A stretch of DNA of 47,116 bases from Planctomycetaceae bacterium (GTDB lineage Bacteria; Planctomycetota; Planctomycetia; Pirellulales; PNKZ01). The stretch's first letter is position 1, and every line of letters starts with the position of its first letter. The stretch spans positions 1-47,116 of the forward strand of contig JAEUIN010000275.1 in NCBI GenBank assembly GCA_016793115.1, written 5' to 3'. The position numbers were made by a program, and so were the translations under genes. The notes under the pieces were generated by a model. It worked only from the letters and a program-made list of their open reading frames with translations, was not told where the DNA came from and made no database searches. This document shows positions 1 through 5,424 of the stretch, piece after piece.

Positions 1-97
1 GCGTCTCGACACACAACTCCAGACGGCTCGGCGGGAGCCTCGCCCTCCCATTTAAAAGACACGCCCTCAGACGCAGGCGACGATAGCTCGCGCCGAG

Positions 98-526
98 ATG
101 CATGCCGACCCGCGCTCGACGCCGCAACCACCCATGACCGAGCACGAAGTTAAAACCTCCGACGCCGCCGACCCGCGCATCTATTTCGCGGCGGAGCGGA
201 CGTTGCTCGCCTGGGTGCGCACCGGACTGGCCATGATGGGCTTCGGCTTCGTCGTCGCCCGCTTCGGCTTGTTCCTCCGCGAGTTGGCCGCCGCGCGCGG
301 CGACGTCGTCGAACATCGCTCCGGCCTCTCGCTCTACTTCGGCATCGCGCTGGTTCTGCTCGGCGTGTTCGTGAGCCTCCTCTCGGCCCGCGGCTATTGG
401 CAAACGGTGGCCCGGCTCGATGCGGGCACACCGCTGACCTTCAAGCGCCTAAGCCTCAGCGTCGTCGCCGCCATCATCCTCGCCCTCGTCGGCCTCGCCA
501 TGGCGATCTACCTGGCGTTTCAATAA
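98..526 (+). CDS. DUF202 family small membrane protein
   Basis: A 142-residue protein with three hydrophobic segments at roughly residues 36-62, 78-98 and 119-140. The stretch YFAAERTLLAWVRTGLAMMG is typical of DUF202 (YidH-like) inner-membrane proteins, whose function is not known. An internal ATG at 134 (MTEHEVK) is an equally possible start, because neither candidate has a convincing ribosome binding site. The stop codon TAA shares its last two bases with the first hairpin repeat of the island, so this gene runs directly into a putative terminator. The family call is fairly safe; the start is not. Confidence 0.8.
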   Translation: MHADPRSTPQPPMTEHEVKTSDAADPRIYFAAERTLLAWVRTGLAMMGFGFVVARFGLFLRELAAARGDVVEHRSGLSLYFGIALVLLGVFVSLLSARGYWQTVARLDAGTPLTFKRLSLSVVAAIILALVGLAMAIYLAFQ

Positions 527-549
527 AAAGGTGTCAGGCACCTTTTTTT
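525..549 (+). repeat. Hairpin repeat E1 (GGTGTCAGGCACC family)
   Basis: An A-tract, the core GGTGTCAGGCACC and a run of seven T. The A-tract and GGTG pair with CACC and the T-run, leaving a short loop, so it resembles a small factor-independent terminator. It overlaps the stop codon of the DUF202 gene. First of seven family members in 1-5425. Confidence 0.85.
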
Positions 550-557
550 CGGGAGAG

Positions 558-580
558 AAAAAGGTGTCAGGCACCGTTTT
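558..580 (+). repeat. Hairpin repeat E2 (GGTGTCAGGCACC family)
   Basis: Same core and orientation as E1, only eight bases after it, but the right arm is imperfect (CACCG then TTTT). E1 and E2 form a direct pair. E2 abuts one end of the transposase fragment. Confidence 0.8.
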
Positions 581-741
581 CGGCCCCGCCATGCGGCGAC
601 GCCAGAAGCCGCTCGGCTTCCGGCGGGTCGGTCGGCCGATCTTGGCCGGGATGAACGTGTTCACGCCGCGCTCTTCGTGGGCGTACTCGTGCACATGCTC
701 GCCGTCGTAGCCGGCGTCGGCCAAGAGCGTCGCGGCGTCAC
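581..741 (-). pseudogene. Remnant of a DDE transposase
   Basis: Reading the minus strand gives about 53 residues that look like the middle of an IS4/IS5-superfamily transposase: LLADAGYDGEHVHEYAHEER, then GVNTFIPAKIGRPT and WRRRM. The ADAGYD Asp probably corresponds to the second catalytic Asp. The first Asp, the final Glu region and both termini are absent. The open frame continues through hairpins E3 and E2 only because the repeat translates as KKVPDTF. The fragment is trapped precisely between E3 and E2, with no terminal inverted repeats. It is a dead fragment, not a working gene; the exact IS family is uncertain. Confidence 0.7.
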
Positions 742-764
742 AAAAGGTGTCAGGCACCTTTTTT
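742..764 (+). repeat. Hairpin repeat E3 (GGTGTCAGGCACC family)
   Basis: AAAA, GGTGTCAGGCACC and six T. It separates the transposase remnant from the 3' end of the acyltransferase gene, which stops at 801 on the minus strand. Confidence 0.85.
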
Positions 765-800
765 CGGCCGACGACTACGAAGCGGCCCCAGTTCTTTCCC

Positions 801-1784
801 TTAACGAAACCGAGAATTAAAACGATGTGCTGGTCGCTCAATCCAGAAATAGCTCGCCAGCGTGAAGCCGACGACACAAGCGGCTTTGGCCCACGCCGGC
901 CATGCGCTCAAGGGGCCGATGCTCCACGGCTGTTGCCAGATGTAGAGCGAGTAGGAAACCTTGCCGAGCGCTTTGAGCGGTGTGAACTCCAGCGTTCTTG
1001 TGATAGCGCCTTGTCCGTAGGCGGCCGCGCAGATAATCACGGCCACGCATCCAAAACGAAAGACATTCGGTACAAACGGGAACAATGCGACGGCGATCAA
1101 GCCCGCCGGATTGATTGCCGAGGCCGAGAGTGCGCGACCTTGCGTGGCAATCGCCCCCAGCGCACCTGCGGCGAGCGGTGCGACGTGAAATTGCGTTTGA
1201 TTGCCGACGGACGCCGGCGGTAGAGCGCTAAATCCGTAGATAGTGCTCCGGTAACCCTCGGCAATCACGAACACGGCCGCGCAAGCGATCGCCTTCGGAA
1301 TGCGTCCCGGCAACGAGACAAACAGCGCCGGCCAAACCAAGTAGAACTGCTCCTCGACCGACAGCGACCAAAGATGCGCCGTTTCGCCGCTACCTTCCAC
1401 ATAGTTGCGAACGAAAGCCAGCGACGCCCAATAGTCCGCAGATTGCAAGGCGATGAGTCCGAGCGATTGAAAGATTGCGAGAACGGCGAGCAACCCGGTG
1501 ACGACCGGAATGATTCTCACGGCCCGCCGCACGTAGAACTTTCCAAGCAATACGCCGCCTCGGCTTTCCTCGGCGAGCAATAGCGTCGTAATGATGAATC
1601 CGCTCAATACCAGGAAGATTTGTACGCCGAATCCGCCACGAATTGCGAGGGCGTCGAGCCAGCGATACCCGGTGTCGGCTGCGAAGTGGTAGAGGATGAC
1701 CCAACACACGGCCACTCCCCGAATGCCGTCGAGGCCCGGCAAACGGCGAGAAGTCAGTTTGATCGGCAGGGCGTTAGAAGTCAT
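801..1784 (-). CDS. Acyltransferase 3 family membrane protein (OafA/YrhL type)
   Basis: About 327 residues with roughly ten hydrophobic segments. The N-terminal motif RRLPGLDGIRGVAVCWVILYH is the usual first helix of acyltransferase-3 proteins, with the active-site-type His at its end. FGVQIFLVLSGFIITTLLL and WSLSVEEQFYLVWP are further family signatures, and WIERPAHR is a typical C-terminus. Such enzymes O-acylate cell-surface sugars or lipids at the inner membrane; the substrate here is unknown. The open frame extends to a GTG at 1808, but that codon belongs to hairpin E4 and the extra residues (VPDTF) are repeat-derived, so I chose the ATG at 1784. The gene lies between hairpins E3 and E4. 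Confidence 0.85.
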   Translation of the reverse strand: MTSNALPIKLTSRRLPGLDGIRGVAVCWVILYHFAADTGYRWLDALAIRGGFGVQIFLVLSGFIITTLLLAEESRGGVLLGKFYVRRAVRIIPVVTGLLAVLAIFQSLGLIALQSADYWASLAFVRNYVEGSGETAHLWSLSVEEQFYLVWPALFVSLPGRIPKAIACAAVFVIAEGYRSTIYGFSALPPASVGNQTQFHVAPLAAGALGAIATQGRALSASAINPAGLIAVALFPFVPNVFRFGCVAVIICAAAYGQGAITRTLEFTPLKALGKVSYSLYIWQQPWSIGPLSAWPAWAKAACVVGFTLASYFWIERPAHRFNSRFR

Positions 1785-1792
1785 GGGCGACG

Positions 1793-1813
1793 AAAAGGTG
1801 TCAGGCACCTTTT
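1793..1813 (+). repeat. Hairpin repeat E4 (GGTGTCAGGCACC family)
   Basis: AAAA, core GGTGTCAGGCACC, TTTT. It contains the stop codon of the RAYT transposase (TGA on the minus strand at 1801-1803) and lies nine bases upstream of the acyltransferase ATG. Its core is inverted relative to E5 at the other end of the transposase gene. Confidence 0.85.
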
Positions 1814-2502
1814 CTCGGGCGGCCGCGGGGGCGAAGCGTCGTGTCGAGTTCCAACTCGGCGGCGGCCTGTTTCGTCCACCGCGGGCCGCCGTAGGGAATG
1901 CCGCGACTCAGCGAGCGGCGCAACGCGGCCAATTCCGCCGTCGTTTGCCCGCGGTTGACCAGGCGTCGCCAATCGCTCGGTCGCGAAACGGGCCACTTCG
2001 ACAGCAGGTCGCGCAGCGGCGGTTCGCTCGCTTCGGCGCTCGGCCCGGTCCGCCGCTCGGAACGATCGGCCAGGCTCGACCAGCGCCACTCCTCGGCCCG
2101 CGACACGAGGCCGGCCCGCAACGCGTTGCGTTCGACGTAGCGGGCCACGGCGTAGAAGTGTTCGTCTTCTTGAACGGGAAACGACTTGAAGCGACCTTGA
2201 TAGATGTGTCCGCCGCCGACGGTCCCGCGATGGACGTGCAGCCGCTGCGTGTGAGTCAGCGTGACCCAGCCGACGAACTGCGAAAGAACGTCGTCTTGCT
2301 CCGGCCACAGCAAGAGATGCCAATGATTGGGCATCAGGCAATACGCCAACAGTCGCGGTCGGAAGCGCTCGATGCCTTGGGCGAGAATGCGCTCGAAGGC
2401 GGCGTAGTCGTCGGGCCGCTCGAAGAGCGCAAGGCGAGCGTTGGCCCGATTGAGCACATGATAAACCCAGCCGCCGAGTGCCACGCGTCGCGGACGTCCC
2501 AT
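1801..2502 (-). CDS. REP-associated tyrosine transposase (RAYT, Y1_Tnp/IS200-like HUH)
   Basis: A 233-residue HUH single-strand transposase. The N-terminus WVYHVLNRANAR is typical of RAYTs. The metal-binding HUH pair is in CLMPNHWHLLLWP (H60 and H62), and the catalytic Tyr is probably Y123 in YVERNALRAGLV. GHIYQGRFKSFPVQEDEH matches the family's conserved GxxxQGRFK block. Length fits an intact enzyme. The last residues KGA and the TGA stop are encoded by hairpin E4 itself, so the gene and its repeat are physically fused. The start ATG at 2502 is followed by GRPRRV, the usual RAYT N-terminus. Likely role: recognising and moving the flanking hairpins, by analogy with characterised RAYTs. Family call strong; activity unproven. 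Confidence 0.92.
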   Translation of the reverse strand: MGRPRRVALGGWVYHVLNRANARLALFERPDDYAAFERILAQGIERFRPRLLAYCLMPNHWHLLLWPEQDDVLSQFVGWVTLTHTQRLHVHRGTVGGGHIYQGRFKSFPVQEDEHFYAVARYVERNALRAGLVSRAEEWRWSSLADRSERRTGPSAEASEPPLRDLLSKWPVSRPSDWRRLVNRGQTTAELAALRRSLSRGIPYGGPRWTKQAAAELELDTTLRPRGRPRKGA

Positions 2503-2539
2503 ACCGCTACATTAAAGAAGCCGCCGCCCGGAGTCAAGG

Positions 2540-2561
2540 AAAAGGTGCCTGACACCTTTTT
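2540..2561 (-). repeat. Hairpin repeat E5 (GGTGTCAGGCACC family)
   Basis: Reverse orientation copy (GGTGCCTGACACC on the plus strand). It shares extra flanks with E6: TCAAG before the A-tract and CATC after the T-tract, so the repeated unit is longer than the hairpin. On the minus strand it begins GATGAAAAAGG, whose TGA ends the short cassette reading frame at 2561. Confidence 0.85.
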
Positions 2562-2656
2562 CATCCCGGCGCGCCACCGGCGATGGCCTCATCCGCCTCA
2601 CGCCGTCCTTCATCGAACGCAGGCTGCTCGCGAAGCTTTTTGGAGACTGCGTCCAT
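2561..2656 (-). pseudogene. Truncated integron cassette gene (31 codons)
   Basis: An ATG eight bases after the attC1 core opens a frame MDAVSKKLREQPAFDEGRRE and eleven more residues, then meets a TGA contributed by hairpin E5. The position, immediately behind an attC core site and on the same strand as the other cassette genes, is what one expects of a cassette gene. The abrupt stop at the repeat suggests that insertion of the RAYT unit removed the rest, including that cassette's own attC. The product is unrecognised. It could also be a chance frame, as it is short. Confidence 0.45.
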
Positions 2657-2659
2657 GCG

Positions 2660-2783
2660 GGATAACGGTTTCGATCAGTTGCCCTGCTCGAAGTGAGCTG
2701 GGTGAGTATCAGGATAATGCCGCCGAAGTGATCAACGCAACTTTTCGAGCGATAGCAGGGCCAACTGGATCGAGTTGTTAGGC
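2660..2783 (-). other. attC site 1
   Basis: On the minus strand the site opens with GCCTAAC (2783-2777) and closes with GTTATCC (2666-2660). Inner arms CTCGATCCAGTTGGCCCTGCT and its partner AGCAGGGCAACTGATCGA pair except for single unpaired bases, the extrahelical pattern used by integron integrases. The TAA of the WapI-like gene lies inside the first core. Confidence 0.8.
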
Positions 2784-3209
2784 CATGCGGATGGGGAAGG
2801 CCTTTGCAACCTTCTCAAACTCACAAATGGAAGCCCCTAGTTCTGTCTGATCGAATTGCAAACGGAAGTGCAATCGATTATCGCTTCCCGGTGCGTCCAC
2901 AACATTCCCATCGAGGTCGATATGCCCTTTTCCATCTCCAATTAGCAGGAGATGTAGTTGCTCCTCCAACGTCGTCAATTCGGCTGAGCCGCGTAATGTA
3001 GCGAATAGCGGACGAAGTTGATCGAGGAACGCGACCAACTCACCCGTAAGGATTGCCGCATCAAACTCGCCGCGAAATCCACCGGCGCAAACGCGAATCA
3101 CACATCTCAACCAGTTGTCATCGAAGTATTCACCGACGGGCGCTCGCTCGTAACCCAGGACGTCGATTTCGATACGCTCTTGCGACGAGTGGCCGAAAGA
3201 AAATGTCAC
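2778..3209 (-). CDS. Cassette protein, WapI-like immunity family (tentative)
   Basis: A 143-residue soluble protein starting at a GTG, 13 bases after the attC2 core. The pattern WLRCVIRVCAGGFRGEFDAA, then a helix ELVAFLDQLRPLFATLRGSA, a strand-rich middle and RLQFDQTELGASI resembles WapI-family immunity proteins, which neutralise toxins of contact-dependent or polymorphic systems. I recognise this by pattern only. No cognate toxin is visible nearby, which is usual for cassette-borne immunity genes. The stop codon TAA lies within the attC1 core site. Function remains inference. Confidence 0.6.
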   Translation of the reverse strand: MTFSFGHSSQERIEIDVLGYERAPVGEYFDDNWLRCVIRVCAGGFRGEFDAAILTGELVAFLDQLRPLFATLRGSAELTTLEEQLHLLLIGDGKGHIDLDGNVVDAPGSDNRLHFRLQFDQTELGASICEFEKVAKAFPIRMA

Positions 3210-3221
3210 GGGCGCTTTAAG

Positions 3222-3345
3222 GCCTAACGGAAAAGTTCAGGTGCCCGCCTCAGGTAATGCGGCTCGGAATAGATTCTAACGCGACCGAAGCGAAAGTTTC
3301 AAACTGGCAACCGACCGGCGGGACAACTGGAACGCGTTGTTAGGC
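3222..3345 (-). other. attC site 2
   Basis: Minus-strand cores GCCTAAC (3345-3339) and GTTAGGC (3228-3222), 124 bp apart end to end. Inner arms GTTCCAGTTGTCCCGCC and GGCGGGCACCTGAAC pair with two or three mismatches or bulges. It separates the zinc-ribbon cassette from the WapI-like cassette. Confidence 0.8.
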
Positions 3346-3348
3346 CAG

Positions 3349-3720
3349 CTATGAGATGCCGATATGTGCCTCGGCAAACTCCGTGTCCTTACAGCGAGGG
3401 CAATTGGAACCCAAACAAGCGGCGGCCGAGCGCAGGTTGAGTGAGTTGCACTTAGCACATTTTTTTACGTCACGCTCAAGATCGAGTTGGCACTGCTCTC
3501 CACACTCGAAGCACAAACAGTCGGTTACGTGACCAATAAGACCTTTCGAACGAGCCTCGTGCCATGTCAGACCAGTAATGCGCCGAATAGTGCTTTCTTC
3601 GAGCGGGTGCGGACAGACAACTCTATTGTCCAAAGCGTCTCGCACATACATGTAACCGCCCCAGCCGGGCGGAAAGGCCAAGCCACACTTCGGGCATTTG
3701 ATTATGGAAATTGGCGGCAT
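3349..3720 (-). CDS. Cassette protein with zinc-ribbon cysteine pairs, unknown function
   Basis: A 123-residue protein. Cysteine motifs are CPKC near residue 9, a lone CPHP near 36, CLCFECGEQC near 70, CAKC near 87 and CLGSNCPRC near 102, enough for two or three zinc ribbons. No catalytic motif is evident. The ATG lies two bases after the GTTAGGC core of attC3, so the cassette carries almost no leader. The stop TAG precedes the attC2 core by three bases. I do not recognise the family; a nucleic-acid or protein-binding role is possible but not shown. Confidence 0.7.
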   Translation of the reverse strand: MPPISIIKCPKCGLAFPPGWGGYMYVRDALDNRVVCPHPLEESTIRRITGLTWHEARSKGLIGHVTDCLCFECGEQCQLDLERDVKKCAKCNSLNLRSAAACLGSNCPRCKDTEFAEAHIGIS

Positions 3721-3722
3721 AG

Positions 3723-3819
3723 GCCTAACGATTTGAGGTCACCTGCGCGGCGGCAGGCGAGACGTTGAATTGAAAACCCGAGTATAAGCCGCCGTGTCAG
3801 GTTGAGCGACTTGTTATGC
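3723..3819 (-). other. attC site 3
   Basis: Minus-strand cores GCATAAC (3819-3813) and GTTAGGC (3729-3723), 97 bp. Inner arms include CTCAACCTGACACGGCGGC against a plus-strand arm with GAGGTCACCTG and CGGCGGC. Much of the site is nearly identical to attC4 (shared TCACCTGCGCGGCGGCAGG), indicating the two cassettes come from the same integron background. Confidence 0.85.
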
Positions 3820-4215
3820 CTGCGCGGGTGCGTCGCCTTTGGGCCACTCCCATCCCTCGCAACGGCCAATGAAGTCACCGTGAAACCCTTCGCCGCTCGT
3901 CAGTTCAAGCGACATTTCCTGTCCGCGAAAGGTCAGTGCGACGTCACGGCAAGTAACCCACCACGTAAGTACTGCAAGCACATCATGGATCGCGTCAATG
4001 CGTTCACTATGAAGCATCTTTGCCAAGAGGCCACGCTGTTCCGGACTTAAGGATCGTGCAAACTCATTGGCTGCCGGCTCACCTAAGGCTTTGGAGTAGA
4101 TCCCCGACTGCAGCAGCAGCGATTCCGAGACGCCAACGCTGGTCTCCGAGGCGAGTTCGTCGATGATCGCCCTGTACGCTTCGAGGGGAGTCGTTGGCTG
4201 TGGCTTAGGAAGCAT
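3814..4215 (-). CDS. Cassette protein, DUF6547-like
   Basis: A 133-residue protein beginning MLPKPQPTTPLEAYRAIIDE. The features EFARSLSPEQRGLLAKML, ERIDAIHDVLAVLTWW and the ending GFHGDFIGRCEGWEWPKG fit my memory of DUF6547, a family of unknown function. The open frame extends upstream to a GTG at 4230, but the ATG at 4215 sits inside the GTTATGC core of attC4, just as in the neighbouring cassette, so I prefer it. This leaves no cassette-borne ribosome binding site. The stop TAA is in the attC3 core. Confidence 0.65.
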   Translation of the reverse strand: MLPKPQPTTPLEAYRAIIDELASETSVGVSESLLLQSGIYSKALGEPAANEFARSLSPEQRGLLAKMLHSERIDAIHDVLAVLTWWVTCRDVALTFRGQEMSLELTSGEGFHGDFIGRCEGWEWPKGDAPAQA

Positions 4216-4305
4216 AACGATTGAGCTCACCTGCGCGGCGGCAGGCGAGACGTCGAGTTTGATTCGAGTGTAAGCCGCTGCGTCAGGTGGAGCGATTGGT
4301 TATGG
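4212..4305 (-). other. attC site 4
   Basis: Minus-strand cores CCATAAC (4305-4299) and GTTATGC (4218-4212), 94 bp. The second core contains the ATG of the DUF6547-like gene. The upstream gene reads through the first core and stops at 4283 inside the site. Confidence 0.85.
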
Positions 4306-4807
4306 CTGGCCGGTCGCCGTCAAACTCCACAAGGAACCCAACGGGCAGGAGCCAGTACGGAGCGAAGCGCCGGTCATGAATCGTTAGCTCGTATAGCGAC
4401 TGAAAATGCAGGTTCGCAGGGTCGCTCACGTCAAGCGGGTCGTCGGCGACGCCAATGTACCAGCCTGACTTACTCGCTTCCAAATCGTCAAGCCGATGCA
4501 TGAACGCGAGCGGCGTTCCCGGTGCGTATGATCGGCTGATGAGCGCCGCATGCCACAATGCGCAGCACCCCGGTTCGACCCGCTGCTGTGCCAGCATCAA
4601 GGACTGTTCTGCCTCGATCTGCTCCACAGCCCGAAAGTCCCGTGTGAACGACGCCATTGCCTGGAAGTCGAGCGTCTGCAAATCGATCTGCCCGTTTGTG
4701 ACTACGGTTTGGAAGATAAACCAGCCGTACTCTACCGACTCGCCGTCCTTGACGGTGCGATTCGAGAGGAATTGCAGGACGTTGGATCGAAGAGCGCCGG
4801 AGGCCAT
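4283..4807 (-). CDS. Cassette protein with Imm33/DUF2185-like domain
   Basis: A 174-residue protein starting MASGALRSNVLQF. The C-terminal half has KSGWYIGVADDP, then DPANLHFQSLYELTIHD and LLPVGFLVEFDGD. This follows the DUF2185/Imm33 plan (GW near the start, an Asp/Asn-rich loop, a late GxxFxxxxxG), found in immunity proteins of polymorphic toxins and in SUKH-type neighbourhoods. The N-terminal half is not recognised. The ATG lies in the GTTATGG core of attC5. The C-terminus reads eight codons into attC4 before its stop, so the last residues are attC-encoded. Domain call moderate, function inferred. Confidence 0.65.
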   Translation of the reverse strand: MASGALRSNVLQFLSNRTVKDGESVEYGWFIFQTVVTNGQIDLQTLDFQAMASFTRDFRAVEQIEAEQSLMLAQQRVEPGCCALWHAALISRSYAPGTPLAFMHRLDDLEASKSGWYIGVADDPLDVSDPANLHFQSLYELTIHDRRFAPYWLLPVGFLVEFDGDRPAITNRST

Positions 4808-4892
4808 AACGGTTCCGTTCACCGGGCCGCGATGAATATCGTGGATTCAGAACCCGCGCGGCCCGCGGCTCCGGTGGAACGGTTGGTTATCC
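4804..4892 (-). other. attC site 5
   Basis: Minus-strand cores GGATAAC (4892-4886) and GTTATGG (4810-4804), 89 bp. Arms CGTTCCACCGGAGCCGCG and the opposite-arm CGTTCACCGGGCCGCG match except for two extra bases on one strand, a clear extrahelical pattern. Promoter-proximal site of the array. Confidence 0.85.
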
Positions 4893-4906
4893 CGCCTTCG
4901 GTCAAG

Positions 4907-4929
4907 AAAAAGGTGCCTGACACCTTTTT
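4907..4929 (-). repeat. Hairpin repeat E6 (GGTGTCAGGCACC family)
   Basis: Reverse orientation, with the same TCAAG and CATC flanks as E5. It sits between the 3' end of the 84-residue cassette gene and attC5, and its GATGA supplies that gene's TGA stop. Confidence 0.85.
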
Positions 4930-5183
4930 CATCTCTCCTCAGGGAAATTACGAAGATACGCCTCCACAACGGGAAAATAGAACGCGAATGCCTTGCCGCC
5001 CATGAACATGAAATCCTCTTGGTAGATCTCAGGGCGCTCCCGGAATTTGTTTGTCGCTTCATCAAGGGTCAGGCCGCCGAAGTTCCTCCAAGCACATTGC
5101 GCGTCGAGATCGCCTCCGTACGGATCGAAATCCGCCTCTGTCGGAAGGGGTATTTCCGGCGTTTTTTCCGTGCGTTCGCGCAT
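4929..5183 (-). CDS. Cassette-type hypothetical protein, possibly cut short
   Basis: An 84-residue soluble protein starting at the ATG at 5183 (MRERTEKTPEIPLP). It contains FDPYGGDLDAQCAWRNFGGL and EIYQEDFMFMGGKAFAFYFP, an acidic-aromatic pattern I associate with small uncharacterised proteins but cannot name. It is followed by attC5, so it belongs to the array as its first cassette. The last codons run into hairpin E6, whose GATGA gives the stop, suggesting a lost C-terminus. No attC core was found upstream: 5184-5372 holds an AT-richer stretch and no gene I can support. Confidence 0.6.
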   Translation of the reverse strand: MRERTEKTPEIPLPTEADFDPYGGDLDAQCAWRNFGGLTLDEATNKFRERPEIYQEDFMFMGGKAFAFYFPVVEAYLRNFPEER

Positions 5184-5372
5184 GCTCAAGTCGCGACCTG
5201 TAGGCGAACTACTTATTATATTGCGCCGGCGCGGGATATAAATGTCGCTAAAAAGGCGGCGGAATCGCCCTTAGTCATTTCCCATTACGGCCTTACCGCG
5301 ATATCACCGCGCGCTCATTGACCGAGCAATTCTTGCACAGCAGGATTCGGGTCGTGAAGCTGCTCGGATCAG

Positions 5373-5424
5373 AACAAAGGTGTCAGGTCCCAACAAAGGT
5401 GCCTCACGTAAGGCACCTTTGTTG
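5373..5424 (-). terminator. Hairpin E7, probable terminator of the DUF1501 gene
   Basis: A perfect 14-bp stem (CAACAAAGGTGCCT, loop CACGTA, then its complement) occupies 5391-5424 and touches the DUF1501 stop codon. A half copy of the core (AAAGGTGTCAGG) follows at 5376-5387. It is a diverged member of the island's repeat family with better pairing than the others. Confidence 0.7.

Larger units (their letters stand above)
1793..2561 (-). mobile_element. RAYT transposase unit bounded by hairpins E4 and E5
   Basis: A Y1/HUH transposase gene with one copy of the hairpin at each end, cores in opposite orientation. RAYTs are known to be linked to dispersed REP palindromes and are thought to spread them. 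Here the same hairpin occurs at least seven times in 5.4 kb. The unit seems to have landed in an integron cassette, because the E5 end supplies the stop codon of a short cassette reading frame. The borders are inferred from the repeats, not from target-site duplications. Confidence 0.65.
2660..4892 (-). mobile_element. Integron cassette array without integrase (CALIN)
   Basis: Five attC-like sites of 89-124 bp alternate with four single-gene cassettes, all read from the minus strand. Cassettes run 4809-4218, 4217-3729, 3728-3228 and 3227-2666 between the G|TT crossover points. In every complete cassette the core at its start and the core at its end are reverse complements (for example TTATGG with CCATAAC), as expected if each was once an excised circle. 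No tyrosine-recombinase integrase or attI is visible in the window; the next gene at the array's 5' side is a chromosomal DUF1501 gene. Confidence 0.8.

Noticed and set aside
1..97. Possible regulatory site at the left edge
   Set aside because: Nothing beyond an AT-rich TTTAAAA stretch; too little context to call a promoter.
1785..1808. GTG start for the acyltransferase within hairpin E4
   Set aside because: The extra residues VPDTF are the translated repeat and occur in several unrelated frames; the ATG at 1784 is normal for the family.
5190..5372. A sixth attC or an attI site before the first cassette gene
   Set aside because: I looked for a GTTATCC-type core matching attC5's GGATAAC and found only ATATCC and GTTCGCC variants without paired inner arms.
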